The notes below the pieces were generated by a model that saw only the letters and a list, made by a program, of their open reading frames with translations, was not told the DNA's origin and did no database searches. The position numbers and the translations under genes were made by a program. Positions 1 to 8,421 of a stretch of DNA of 18,287 bases are shown in pieces; the stretch's first letter is position 1; each line of letters opens with the position of its first letter. Source of the DNA: Dehalococcoidales bacterium (lineage in GTDB: Bacteria; Chloroflexota; Dehalococcoidia; Dehalococcoidales; UBA2162); contig JAENIS010000020.1 of assembly GCA_016844285.1 (NCBI GenBank), positions 1 through 18,287 of the forward strand, given 5' to 3'.

Positions 1-20
1 TGGGACACTGGAAAATAATA

Positions 21-36
21 GGGGAGGGAGGGTGGG
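21..36 (+). other. G-quadruplex motif upstream of hdrC
   Basis: The sequence GGGGAGGGAGGGTGGG has four runs of at least three G separated by single-base loops. This is the pattern expected to form a very stable parallel quadruplex. It lies on the coding strand 78 bases before hdrC, so it could form in the non-template DNA or in the mRNA leader. More G runs follow at 68-71, 74-76 and 82-85. The motif is read directly; any regulatory role is inference. Confidence 0.6.
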
Positions 37-113
37 AATAATGGAGTGGGTATTCATCGAGGCGGTAGGGGTAGGGAAGTAGGGGAAAGACATATTTGTG
101 GAGGGAGAGCTTG

Positions 114-665
114 ATGGACAAGTTTTTGGAGGAAATTTACGCCATTCCCGGGGGCGAAGGTATCCGACTCTGTATCCAGTGCGGTACCTGTACTGCTTCC
201 TGCCCCAGTGCTGATAAGATGGAGCACACCCCTTCAGAGCTAATCGCGATGGCACGGGCAGGGATGCGTGCCGAGGTCTTGTCCAGCAATGCGATGTGGT
301 ATTGTCTATCCTGTTATCTCTGCACCGTGCGCTGTCCCAGAGGGGTTAAGATAACCGGCCTGATGCATACCCTGGAGTATCTCGCCGTTAGCGAAGGGAT
401 GAGCTACGGACGAACGCTCACACCCGCCATGTATCGCAGCTTTAACCACTTTGCCTGCAGTATGGGGAAACTTCCTGAGTTCATGTTTATGCTCCGGTTC
501 TACCTCAAGACTAATCCTCTACGAGCTTTGAAGATGCTTCCGGTGGCACTCAGCTTGCTCAGGCATGGCCGCCTATCGATGAAGACAAGCCGGCTAACGC
601 CGGCAGGGACTAAGGAGCTAAAGGCTATCCTCAGTAAAGCTAAATCTTTGGGAGGTGTTGCTTGA
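114..665 (+). CDS. hdrC: Heterodisulfide reductase subunit C (HdrC)
   Basis: This 183-residue protein is the electron-transfer subunit that passes electrons from HdrA to HdrB. It has two ferredoxin-type [4Fe-4S] motifs: CIQCGTCTASCP (Cys20, 23, 26, 30) and CLSCYLCTVRCP (Cys64, 67, 70, 74). The C-terminal half is helical and basic, as in the family. I chose ATG 114 because a purine-rich ribosome site (GGAGGGAGAG, 100-109) sits just before it; a TTG at 96 in the same frame would place that site inside the gene. The stop overlaps the hdrB start in a TTGA, indicating translational coupling. No membrane segment is seen, so the protein should be cytoplasmic. The family assignment is firm; the electron acceptor of the complex in a bacterium without coenzymes M and B is unknown. 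Confidence 0.92.
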   Translation: MDKFLEEIYAIPGGEGIRLCIQCGTCTASCPSADKMEHTPSELIAMARAGMRAEVLSSNAMWYCLSCYLCTVRCPRGVKITGLMHTLEYLAVSEGMSYGRTLTPAMYRSFNHFACSMGKLPEFMFMLRFYLKTNPLRALKMLPVALSLLRHGRLSMKTSRLTPAGTKELKAILSKAKSLGGVA

Positions 666-1534
666 GATACTATAGCTATTTCCCTGGTTGCTCCTCCTCC
701 GAAGGTGGGGCTAAAGCATATGGCCGGACCGCCCAAGAGGTAAGTAATATCCTGGATGTGAAGCTTTTTGAGCTTGAAGACTGGAACTGCTGCGGTTCCA
801 CTCCCTCAAGCTCAGTTGATGAACTCGGTGCTTTTTGCCTGGCGTCCCGTGACCTGGCCCTGGCGGAAAAGAAAGGGCTTGACATGGTAACGCCGTGTAG
901 CGCCTGCTATGTTGTCTTTAACCAAACTAATTCCTGTCTGAAGAAATATCCGCATCTCAAAGTTAAAGTTGACCAAGCTCTGGCCGCGGCTAACCTTGCC
1001 TACAAGGGGACGGTTAAAGTGCGTCACCTTCTTGACGTTCTGGTCAATGATGTTGGCTACGATGTTATCAAGGCTAAGGTCGTCAAGAATCTCGGCGGGC
1101 TTAAGGTAGCACCTTATTATGGCTGTCAGATAGTCCGTCCCAAAATCGGCTTTGACCATCCGGAAAACCCTGAATCACTGGATAGATTGATTGCCAGTTT
1201 GGGTGGAGAACCAACGTGCTTTCCTCTCAAGACTCGCTGTTGTGGTGGGTCACTGATTATATCGGAGGAGGCGTTAGCCCTGGATTTGATGAGAAGGCTC
1301 TTTGAATCTGCCGTGAGCAACGGAGCGGAGTGCCTGGTGACGGTCTGCCCCTTGTGCCAGACAAACCTGGATGCTTATCAGAGCCGGGTTAACCAGAAGT
1401 TCCAAACTAATTTTAACCTTCCTGTTCTCTTCTTCACCCAGTTGATGGGTGTCGCTTTGGGACTCAGTAGCGATGACCTGTGTTTGCAGACGAACATCGT
1501 TTCGCCAAAAGGGGTTCTGGCGCGGTGCTTATAG
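662..1534 (+). CDS. hdrB: Heterodisulfide reductase subunit B (HdrB), two CCG domains
   Basis: This 290-residue protein is the catalytic disulfide-reducing subunit of Hdr complexes. Both cysteine-rich CCG modules are complete: Cys10, Cys43-44, Cys79 and Cys82 in the first, and Cys155, Cys193-194, Cys229 and Cys232 in the second. In methanogen HdrB these bind two noncubane [4Fe-4S] clusters, so the active site looks intact. Translation starts at TTG 662, overlapping the hdrC stop, with a GGAGG ribosome site around 651-655. In methanogens the substrate is CoM-S-S-CoB; in bacteria the physiological disulfide or other acceptor is not known. A 102-base gap follows before hdrA, in which I see no convincing promoter or terminator. 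Confidence 0.93.
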   Translation: MRYYSYFPGCSSSEGGAKAYGRTAQEVSNILDVKLFELEDWNCCGSTPSSSVDELGAFCLASRDLALAEKKGLDMVTPCSACYVVFNQTNSCLKKYPHLKVKVDQALAAANLAYKGTVKVRHLLDVLVNDVGYDVIKAKVVKNLGGLKVAPYYGCQIVRPKIGFDHPENPESLDRLIASLGGEPTCFPLKTRCCGGSLIISEEALALDLMRRLFESAVSNGAECLVTVCPLCQTNLDAYQSRVNQKFQTNFNLPVLFFTQLMGVALGLSSDDLCLQTNIVSPKGVLARCL

Positions 1535-1636
1535 GCGAAACTGGAGGAGGATAGGCATCGGCATCCATGCTCTATTTGGGATATCTAGGTTAGGTCGAGC
1601 CTGACAACCGTTATCGAAACACCGGGGGGATGTATC

Positions 1637-4600
1637 TTGACAACAACGAAAGCAGTAATCAAAAGCAACATCTCTAAACCGACTCTACCAGGAGAAGATA
1701 AGTTGGAGCGAAGAATTGGTGTCTATGTTTGCCATTGCGGTAGCAATATTGCCCGCACCGTTAATTGTGAAGATGTGGCTGAGTTTGCCCGGGGTTTAAC
1801 TTCGGTGGCAGTTGCTCGCGATTACAAGTATATGTGCTCTGAACCCGGGCAGAAGCTTATCAAGGAAGATATTAAAGAGCATGGGCTTAACCGGGTGGTG
1901 GTAGCCTCGTGCTCGCCAAGGATGCACGAGCCTACCTTCCGCCGTGCTTGCCAGGGTGCTGGGCTGAATCAGTATCTATTTGAAATGGCGAACATTAGGG
2001 AGCACTGCTCCTGGGTGCATGAAGATAGAGAGATGGCGACAGAGAAAGCCAAAGCACTGGTTAGTGCAGCAGTAAGAAGGGTCTATTATCATGAGCCTCT
2101 GGAAACAAGAGAGGTGCCGGTTAACCCCAATACTCTGGTGGTGGGTGGGGGTATTGCCGGGATTCAGGCAGCTCTGGAAATCGCCGATTCCGGGCACCAG
2201 GTCTATCTTGTTGAGAAAGAGCCGAGCATCGGTGGGCATATGGCAATGTTTGATAAGACCTTCCCCACCCTGGATTGTGCCGCTTGTATCCTGACTCCGA
2301 AGATGACTACCGTTGGACAACACCCCTATATTAAACTGATGAGTTATAGTGAGGTAGAGAGTGTATCGGGTTATGTCGGCAATTTTAAGGTCAAAATAAA
2401 AAGAGAGGCTCGTTATGTTGATGAGGCCAAATGCACCGGCTGTGGTGAGTGCGCCAAGGTGTGTCCGGTGCAGTTAGATAGCGAGTTCGATGAAGGTCTA
2501 AGCAAACGCAAGGCTATCTATATTCCCTTCCCTCAAGCTGTCCCCAATAAAGCTGTTGTTGATAAACGAGGTTATCCATCCTGCCGGGTTGCCTGCCCGG
2601 CCGGGGTTAATGCTCAGGGCTATATCGCCCTTATCTCCCAGGGCAAATTCAAAGAAGCCCTGGAGGTAGTGCGTCGAACGATGCCCTTCGCCGGAGTTTG
2701 TGGTCGGGTATGCAACCACCCCTGCGAGATAGACTGCGAGCGAGCCAGGCTGGACGAGGCGATGTCTATCCGGGGGCTAAAGCGGTTTATCGCCGATTAC
2801 GAGCTAAAGATAGGTAGGGAGAAGGTAACCGCCGTTGAGAGAACAAAGGAGGGTAAGGTAGCTATCGTTGGCTCCGGAGCAGCCGGGCTGGCTTGTGCCT
2901 ATGACCTGGTCAGGAAGGGATACCCGGTTACTGTCTTTGAAGCCCTGCCCATGCCCGGTGGTCTACTGCGCTATGGTATCCCTGAATACCGCTTACCGAA
3001 GAAGGTGTTGGATAGCGAGATTGACTACATAAAAGAGCTTGGGGTAGAGATTAAGACCAATACCCCGGTGACGGATATGGCACAGCTCTTTGACCAGGGG
3101 TACAAGGCTATCTTTCTCGGCAATGGAGCTGGTGCTAGCCAGCAGTTGAGTCTTCCTGGAGAAGAAACAAAAGGCGTAATTCAGGCGCTTGATTTTCTAA
3201 AGCAAGTGAACTCTGGAGATAAGGTCAATCCAGGGAATCAGGTAGCCGTTATCGGTGGTGGTAATGCGGCGGTTGATGCCGCCAGAGTCGCTCGGCGCCT
3301 CGGCGCGAAAGAGGTTACCATTGTCTATCGCCGTTCCCGGGTTGAGATGCCGGCGACAGCCAATGAGGTCGAAGGGGCAGAGCAGGAAGGAATAAAAATC
3401 AGCTTCCTGGTAGCACCGACCAGCGTTCTGAGACAGGACGGTCGATTGGCTGGTCTTGAGTGCGTCCGTATGAAGCTGAGTGAGCCTGATGCCAGTGGAC
3501 GAAGGCGGCCGCTACCGGTTAAAGGCTCGGAATTTACCCTGAGTGTTGATAGTGTGATTGTTGCCGTTGGGCAGGCGGTAGACAAAGCCAGCTTGCCCCA
3601 GGAACTTACCTGTACGACATGGGGCACTCTAGTCGTTGACCCGGTCACGATGGAAACCAATATTTCCGGAGTCTTTGCTGGTGGTGATGTTGTCGCTGGC
3701 CCGGCGGATGTTATCACCGCAATCGCTGCGGGTAAGGAAGCGGCCGAAAGTATTGACCGTTACCTGAGTGAAGGAGATATGCACCAGGGTAGACCAAAAC
3801 AGATTACCAGGGTCAAGGAAGTTTCCAAGGAAGGTGCCGTCAAGAAAGCAAGAGCGACTATGCCCATGCTTGACCAGCGACGGAAGAATGGCCTCTTTGC
3901 TGAAGTTGAGCTCGGGTTTGACGAAGCAACCGCAATGGCAGAAGCGAAGCGTTGCTTGAACTGCGCTGCCTGTTCTGAATGTTTGGAGTGTGTTAAATTC
4001 TGCGAGGCTAAAGCCATCAATCACGAGATGGAGGATGAAACTGTCGAGGTCGATGTCGGTTCTATCATTCTCGCCACCGGCTTCCAGCAGTTTGACCCTG
4101 TGGCAATCTATCAATATGGCTATGGACGCTATCCTAATGTCATCACAGGTCTTCAGTTTGAGCGCATGTCTAATGCTTCCGGACCCACCGGCGGCGAGGT
4201 TCTTCTCGCTGATGGGCGCAAGCCGGAGAGCATCGCAATTCTGCATTGTGTGGGTAGCCGCGATGAAAATTACCACAAATATTGCTCAAGGGTTTGCTGC
4301 ATGTACTCACTGAAATACTCTCATCTGTTAAGGGAGAAGCTCCCCGAAGCTGATGTCTACCAGTTATACATCGATATGCGTTGTGCCGGTTCGGGCTATG
4401 AGGAGTTCTATGAGCGACTGCAGGAGGAGGGAGTCAACTTTGTGCGGGGGCGCGGTGGCGAGATTACTGACATCGCCGAGAGACCCGAAGAGAAGGGTAA
4501 AGTGATGGTGATTTGTGAGGATACCCTGATTCGCCGTAAACGGCGCATCCCGGTAGACCTGGTCATCCTGAGCTGCGCCCTGGAGCCGCGGGCTGATGCT

Positions 4601-5047
4601 GAACAGATTGCCCGAACCTTCTCCTTAAGCCGGAAGGCGGACGGTTTCTTCATGGAGAAGCATCCTAAGCTTGACCCGGTAGCGACGATGACAGACGGCG
4701 TCTTTGTGGTCGGCTGCTGCCAGAGCCCGAAGGATATCCCTGACACGGTGGCTCAAGCCTCGGCGGCGGCGGCTCGGGCATTGGCAATGATAAGCAAAGG
4801 TATGGTTGAGATTGAAGCGGCGACGGCGGTCGTCGATGAGGAGCAATGCGCCGGCTGCAAGATATGTGTCGGGCTCTGTTCCTATAAAGCGATTGGTTTT
4901 GACGAGGAGAAAAAGGTCTCCCGTGTTAATGAAGCAGTGTGTAAGGGTTGTGGTGTCTGTGTCGCCGCCTGTCCCAGTGGTGCCCTTACCGGTAGACACT
5001 TTACCCAGGTACAGATTATGGCTGAAATTGAAGGGGTGTTAGTATGA
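1637..5047 (+). CDS. hdrA: HdrA with an inserted GltD/NfnL-like NAD(P)H:FAD domain
   Basis: At 1136 residues this is far longer than ordinary HdrA (about 650). Order: the N-terminal HdrA domain (CHCG at 32-35); the HdrA FAD domain (GGGIAG near 170, then a TLDCAAC segment); ferredoxin motif CTGCGECAKVCPV (266-278); and, from about residue 311 to 772, a full glutamate synthase small-subunit/NfnL-like module. That insert has an N-terminal cysteine cluster (from Cys316), an FAD motif GSGAAG (412-417), a second nucleotide motif GGGNAA (540-545) and GGD at 682-684. HdrA resumes with a Cys cluster at 773-790 and the HCVGS and CSRVCC motifs, ending in two [4Fe-4S] motifs (from Cys1071 and Cys1102). 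HdrA is the flavin bifurcation hub; the insert suggests a second flavin site exchanging with NAD(P)H (inference). The start is TTG 1637 behind a G-rich site, since no in-frame ATG precedes the conserved N-terminus. Confidence 0.93.
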   Translation: MTTTKAVIKSNISKPTLPGEDKLERRIGVYVCHCGSNIARTVNCEDVAEFARGLTSVAVARDYKYMCSEPGQKLIKEDIKEHGLNRVVVASCSPRMHEPTFRRACQGAGLNQYLFEMANIREHCSWVHEDREMATEKAKALVSAAVRRVYYHEPLETREVPVNPNTLVVGGGIAGIQAALEIADSGHQVYLVEKEPSIGGHMAMFDKTFPTLDCAACILTPKMTTVGQHPYIKLMSYSEVESVSGYVGNFKVKIKREARYVDEAKCTGCGECAKVCPVQLDSEFDEGLSKRKAIYIPFPQAVPNKAVVDKRGYPSCRVACPAGVNAQGYIALISQGKFKEALEVVRRTMPFAGVCGRVCNHPCEIDCERARLDEAMSIRGLKRFIADYELKIGREKVTAVERTKEGKVAIVGSGAAGLACAYDLVRKGYPVTVFEALPMPGGLLRYGIPEYRLPKKVLDSEIDYIKELGVEIKTNTPVTDMAQLFDQGYKAIFLGNGAGASQQLSLPGEETKGVIQALDFLKQVNSGDKVNPGNQVAVIGGGNAAVDAARVARRLGAKEVTIVYRRSRVEMPATANEVEGAEQEGIKISFLVAPTSVLRQDGRLAGLECVRMKLSEPDASGRRRPLPVKGSEFTLSVDSVIVAVGQAVDKASLPQELTCTTWGTLVVDPVTMETNISGVFAGGDVVAGPADVITAIAAGKEAAESIDRYLSEGDMHQGRPKQITRVKEVSKEGAVKKARATMPMLDQRRKNGLFAEVELGFDEATAMAEAKRCLNCAACSECLECVKFCEAKAINHEMEDETVEVDVGSIILATGFQQFDPVAIYQYGYGRYPNVITGLQFERMSNASGPTGGEVLLADGRKPESIAILHCVGSRDENYHKYCSRVCCMYSLKYSHLLREKLPEADVYQLYIDMRCAGSGYEEFYERLQEEGVNFVRGRGGEITDIAERPEEKGKVMVICEDTLIRRKRRIPVDLVILSCALEPRADAEQIARTFSLSRKADGFFMEKHPKLDPVATMTDGVFVVGCCQSPKDIPDTVAQASAAAARALAMISKGMVEIEAATAVVDEEQCAGCKICVGLCSYKAIGFDEEKKVSRVNEAVCKGCGVCVAACPSGALTGRHFTQVQIMAEIEGVLV

Positions 5048-5466
5048 ACTTTGAGCCGAAGATTCTGGGTATTTTGTGCAACTGGTGTTCCTACGCTGGT
5101 GCTGACCTCGCCGGTACTTCACGAAAGAAATACGCTCCTAACGTGAGGATAGTGCGGGTCATGTGTAGTGGCAGGGTGGACCCCACCTTCATCCTTAAAG
5201 CCTTTGAGACGGGGGCGGATGGTGTCCTGATTTGCGGTTGTCACACCGGAGACTGTCACTATGCTGAAGGGAACCACAAAGCGGCACGGCGTATCCCGCT
5301 GCTGAAGAAAATGTTGGCTCAACTGGGGATTGAAGAGGAGCGAGTGCGCCTGGAATGGGTCTCAGCCTCAGAAGGGGACCGTTTTGCCTCCATTGTGAAC
5401 GAGATGACGGAGCAAATAAGGCAGGTGGGGCCTTTCCGCCGTAACAGCGGAGGTGAGCATGGCTAA
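5044..5466 (+). CDS. mvhD: F420-non-reducing hydrogenase iron-sulfur subunit D (MvhD)
   Basis: This 140-residue MvhD/VhuD-family protein carries a [2Fe-2S] cluster and is the bridge passing electrons from the Mvh hydrogenase to HdrA. Conserved cysteines are visible at 12 and 15 (CNWC), 41, 64 and 66 (CGC) and 71. Some methanococcal VhuD proteins carry selenocysteine; here all positions are ordinary Cys codons. The start overlaps the hdrA stop in ATGA, and its last codons overlap mvhG, so production is probably coupled to both neighbours. Length and motif order are normal for the family. Confidence 0.93.
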   Translation: MNFEPKILGILCNWCSYAGADLAGTSRKKYAPNVRIVRVMCSGRVDPTFILKAFETGADGVLICGCHTGDCHYAEGNHKAARRIPLLKKMLAQLGIEEERVRLEWVSASEGDRFASIVNEMTEQIRQVGPFRRNSGGEHG

Positions 5467-6433
5467 ACCAAAATTGGCTCTGTACTGGGCAGCTAGCTGC
5501 GGTGGTTGTGATGTGGCGGTACTTGATACCAATGAGAAGATACTTGATATCGCCAATCTGGTTGATATTGTGTTCTGGCCAATCGCCATCGACTTTAAAT
5601 ATCACCATGTTGAGGCCATGCCCGACAAGTCTATTGATTTGTGCCTGTTCAATGGTGCCATCAGAAATTCGGAGCAGGAAAATATTGCCAAAATGCTCCG
5701 GGCTAAGTCGAAGGTATTAGTTGCCTTCGGTGCTTGTGCCGTTCTTGGTGGTATACCGGGGCTGGCTAACTTCACCAACCGGGCCGAAATATGGCAGCAG
5801 GTTTACGTTGAGGCGCCGTCTATGGACGGGAATAAGACTCTCCCTCAGACCGTGACCAGGGTCAGCGAGGGCGAACTGGACTTGCCTGAGATGTATGATA
5901 CGGTATCAACGCTGGCTCAGGTAGTGGATGTGGAGTATTTTCTGCCCGGCTGCCCACCACCGGTAGACCTGATATTGAAGCTGGTAGACCTCTATGCCAC
6001 TGGTAAGTTGCCGCCGGTGGGGGCAGTAGTTGCCTCAGATAAGTCACTCTGTGATGAGTGCGATCGTATCAAAGAGGAAAAGAAGATAATCAAGATTCAT
6101 CGCCCACATGAGATTATCCCTGACTCGAAGAAATGTCTGCTGGAGCAGGGGGTAATCTGCTGTGGCCCGGCCACCAGGGGTGGCTGCGGTGTCCGCTGCA
6201 TTAAGGCTAATATGCCCTGCCGCGGCTGTTTTGGGCCGCCACCGGGGGTTATCGACCAGGGAGCCAAGATGCTCAGCGCCCTGGCATCGATATATCAGGG
6301 CAATAGCGATGCTGATATCAAACGCCTGGTAGATGAGGTAATCGACCCTGCCGGTACTTTTTACCGGTTTGGGCTGGCGAGTTCGCTACTGAAGAGAAAA
6401 CGGCTACCCGTCCAGAAGGAGGTTAAGAAATGA
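5459..6433 (+). CDS. mvhG: F420-non-reducing [NiFe] hydrogenase small subunit (MvhG)
   Basis: This 324-residue group 3 hydrogenase small subunit relays electrons from the NiFe site through Fe-S clusters to MvhD. The proximal cluster ligands are visible as CGGC (Cys14, Cys17), the GACAV segment and PGCPPP. The C-terminal third has further Cys clusters (CDEC, a CCGP...GGCGVRC stretch and CRGC) expected for the medial and distal clusters. No twin-arginine signal is present, so the enzyme is cytoplasmic. I chose ATG 5459 because GGAGG (5449-5453) lies five bases upstream; GTG 5453 in the same frame overlaps that site. The stop overlaps mvhA in ATGA. Confidence 0.92.
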   Translation: MAKPKLALYWAASCGGCDVAVLDTNEKILDIANLVDIVFWPIAIDFKYHHVEAMPDKSIDLCLFNGAIRNSEQENIAKMLRAKSKVLVAFGACAVLGGIPGLANFTNRAEIWQQVYVEAPSMDGNKTLPQTVTRVSEGELDLPEMYDTVSTLAQVVDVEYFLPGCPPPVDLILKLVDLYATGKLPPVGAVVASDKSLCDECDRIKEEKKIIKIHRPHEIIPDSKKCLLEQGVICCGPATRGGCGVRCIKANMPCRGCFGPPPGVIDQGAKMLSALASIYQGNSDADIKRLVDEVIDPAGTFYRFGLASSLLKRKRLPVQKEVKK

Positions 6434-7932
6434 AAAAAGTGACGATTGACCCGATAACCAGGCTTGAGGGACATGGCAAAATAGAGATTTTTCTGACCGA
6501 CGAGGGTAATGTTGAGAACGCCTATCTCCAGATACCGGAGCTACGCGGTTTTGAGAAGTTTTGCGAGGGCAGGCCGGTGGAGGAGTTGCCCCGGATTGTG
6601 CCTCGTATCTGTGGTGTCTGACCAGGCGCCCATCATATGGCCTCGTGTAAGGCCACCGACGCTGTCTACCATGTCGACCCGCCACCGGCAGCCAAGAAGC
6701 TGCGGGAACTATTCTACTGCGCCCATATGATACATTCCCACATTGCTCACTTTTACGCCCTGGCTGCCCCGGACTTTGTTTTGGGGCCAACCAGTGACCC
6801 GGCACAAAGGAATATCCTCGGAGTCGTCGCTAAGGTCGGCCTTCAGATTGGCGGTGAGGTGATAAAACATCGAGCTTATGCTCAGGATATTCAGGCCGTT
6901 ATCGGTGGTAAGGCGACCCACCCGGTCTGTGGTTTGCCCGGAGGGATGAGCAAGCCGATTACCGAGGAGGACCGTAAGGACTTCGAGGCAAAAGCTAAGT
7001 CAGAAGTAGAATTCGCTAAATTCAGCTTGAAGATATTCAACGATGTGGTACTGGCTAACAAGCAATACCTGGAGCTGATAACGGGCAACATCTATACGAT
7101 GAAGAGCTACTACATGGGCATGGTGGACGGCAACAACAAGGTGAACTTCTATGACGGCGATATCCGTGTCGTTAACGAAGATGGGAAAGAGGTTGCCAGA
7201 TTCAAACCGGCCAACTATCTGGACTACATTGCGGAACATACCGAGCCCTGGTCTTACCTGAAGTTTCCATTCCTGAAGAAAGTCGGTTGGAAGGGAATGG
7301 TTGAGGGTAAGGATAGCGGGGTCTATCGGGTAAGTCCTCTAGCCCGGCTGAATGTTGCTGACGGCATGGCGACGCCGCTGGCGCAGGCCGAGTACGAGAA
7401 GATGTTCAGCACCTTGGGCGGCAAACCGGTGCACGCCACTTTAGCCTTTCACTGGGCAAGGCTGGTGGAACTGCTGTACGCTGCCGAGCGCCTCCTGGAA
7501 CTCAGCCAGGACAAAGAGGTGACCAACCCGGTGGTTAGAACCATTCCGACAGCCACTCCCGATGAAGGAGTTGGCGTTGTCGAGGCACCTCGCGGGACAC
7601 TGATTCATCATTATAAGACCGACGAAAAGGGGATTGTTCAGAAGGTAAACCTGATTGTCGCCACGGCACACAATTATCCGGCAATGAATATGTCAATCAA
7701 GAAGGCAGCCCAGGGATTAATCAAGAATACCCAGGTAGTATCAGAAGGACTGCTGAATATGGTCGAGATGGCATTTCGAGCCTACGACCCCTGTTTTGGC
7801 TGTGCCACCCATACCCTCCCCGGGCAGATGCCACTGGAGGTAATCATTTACGATAGTAACCGGGAGATAATCAAGAGATTGAGCCGGCCCGAATCCCTCG
7901 TCTCCGGAACTACTCTGAAAAGGCTGGAATGA
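6430..7932 (+). CDS. mvhA: [NiFe] hydrogenase large subunit (MvhA), probable selenoprotein with Sec64 at an in-frame TGA
   Basis: This group 3c-type catalytic subunit is 500 residues long if the TGA at 6619-6621 is read as selenocysteine. Before it the frame ends in RICGV and directly after it continues PGAHHMAS, so the TGA takes the place of the second Cys of the N-terminal motif RxCGxC (Cys61, Sec64). The C-terminal motif DPCFGCATH is normal (Cys455, Cys458, His461), and about 39 residues follow His461 as the peptide removed on maturation. No other lesion is seen across the frame. TGA is a true stop for neighbouring genes (hdrC, hdrA, mvhG, mvhA itself), so code reassignment is unlikely. 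Alternatives are a nonsense mutation or a base error. The gene overlaps mvhG and the protease gene by ATGA at both ends. Confidence 0.88.
6623..6664 (+). promoter_or_regulatory. Candidate bacterial SECIS hairpin after the mvhA TGA
   Basis: A perfect 6-bp stem, TGGCCT (6638-6643) with AGGCCA (6650-6655), closes a 6-base loop CGTGTA whose second base is G. The stem begins 16 bases after the TGA (6619-6621) and the loop 22 bases after it. A lower helix pairs 6623-6628 with 6660-6664, with one bulged G. Bacterial SECIS elements are small hairpins just inside the coding region with a G in the first positions of the apical loop; this one fits the spacing and shape. Pairings are seen directly; SelB binding is inferred. 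Confidence 0.65.
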
Positions 7933-8411
7933 AGACATTAGTTTTAGGATTAGGTAATACCATCCTCAGTGATGATGGGGTGGGTATTCGTATTGCGGAA
8001 GAACTCAAGGATAGACTTGAGCAACAAGAAGCAACCGTAATGGAAACAAGCATGGCCGGACTGGATATTCTGGAGTTGCTGACGGGCTATGATAGAGTCA
8101 TTATCATTGACGCTATCCAGACCAGAGGGGGGGAAGCGGGGCAAATTTATCGGCTTGAGCCTGAAGCATTTGATACTACCTGTCATGCTGCCTCACCTCA
8201 TGATGTCAACTTTGCCACTGCTCTTGAGCTTGGCAGACGGCTGGGTCTCGCCTTGCCCCGGCAGATTACGATATTCGCCGTTGAAGCAGCCGACGTGACT
8301 ACTTTTAGCGAGCGATGTACGCCTGAAGTAGAGCAGACAATCCCGTCAGTTGTTGCTCTGGTGATGCAGGAGCTAAACGGAGGTCAGTGCGTCAGTAAAC
8401 CGGCGGTTTGA
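7929..8411 (+). CDS. Hydrogenase maturation endopeptidase (HyaD/HybD/HycI family)
   Basis: This 160-residue member of the M52 family removes the C-terminal peptide from the hydrogenase large subunit after nickel insertion, cutting after the His of the DPCxxCxxH motif. The signature GLGN start (residues 7-10) is present. The three nickel-sensing residues of the family match Asp16 (SDDGVG), Asp61 (IIDA) and His91 (SPHD). It overlaps mvhA by ATGA, so MvhA is its obvious substrate. It is a normal-length cytoplasmic protein with nothing missing. Confidence 0.92.
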   Translation: MKTLVLGLGNTILSDDGVGIRIAEELKDRLEQQEATVMETSMAGLDILELLTGYDRVIIIDAIQTRGGEAGQIYRLEPEAFDTTCHAASPHDVNFATALELGRRLGLALPRQITIFAVEAADVTTFSERCTPEVEQTIPSVVALVMQELNGGQCVSKPAV

Positions 8412-8421
8412 CGAGGTGGTG

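Noticed and set aside
41..82. 13-residue leader peptide before hdrC
   Set aside because: An ATG follows G-rich sequence that could serve as a ribosome site, but the frame is too short and the G runs have another explanation; nothing supports translation.
1535..1636. Sigma-54 promoter in the gap before hdrA
   Set aside because: GG-N10-GC spacing occurs by chance there, but the TTGC and GGCA halves are missing.
3629..4276. 215-codon open frame on the minus strand inside hdrA
   Set aside because: It lies fully antisense to the strongly conserved HdrA frame and has no recognisable domain.
6619..6621. TGA recoded genome-wide as an ordinary amino acid
   Set aside because: TGA is used as the real stop in overlapping junctions of hdrC, hdrA, mvhG and mvhA in the same window.
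6637..7932. A separate, N-terminally truncated large-subunit gene starting at ATG 6637
   Set aside because: There is no ribosome site and it would lose the essential N-terminal Cys motif; read-through of the TGA as Sec explains the whole frame better.
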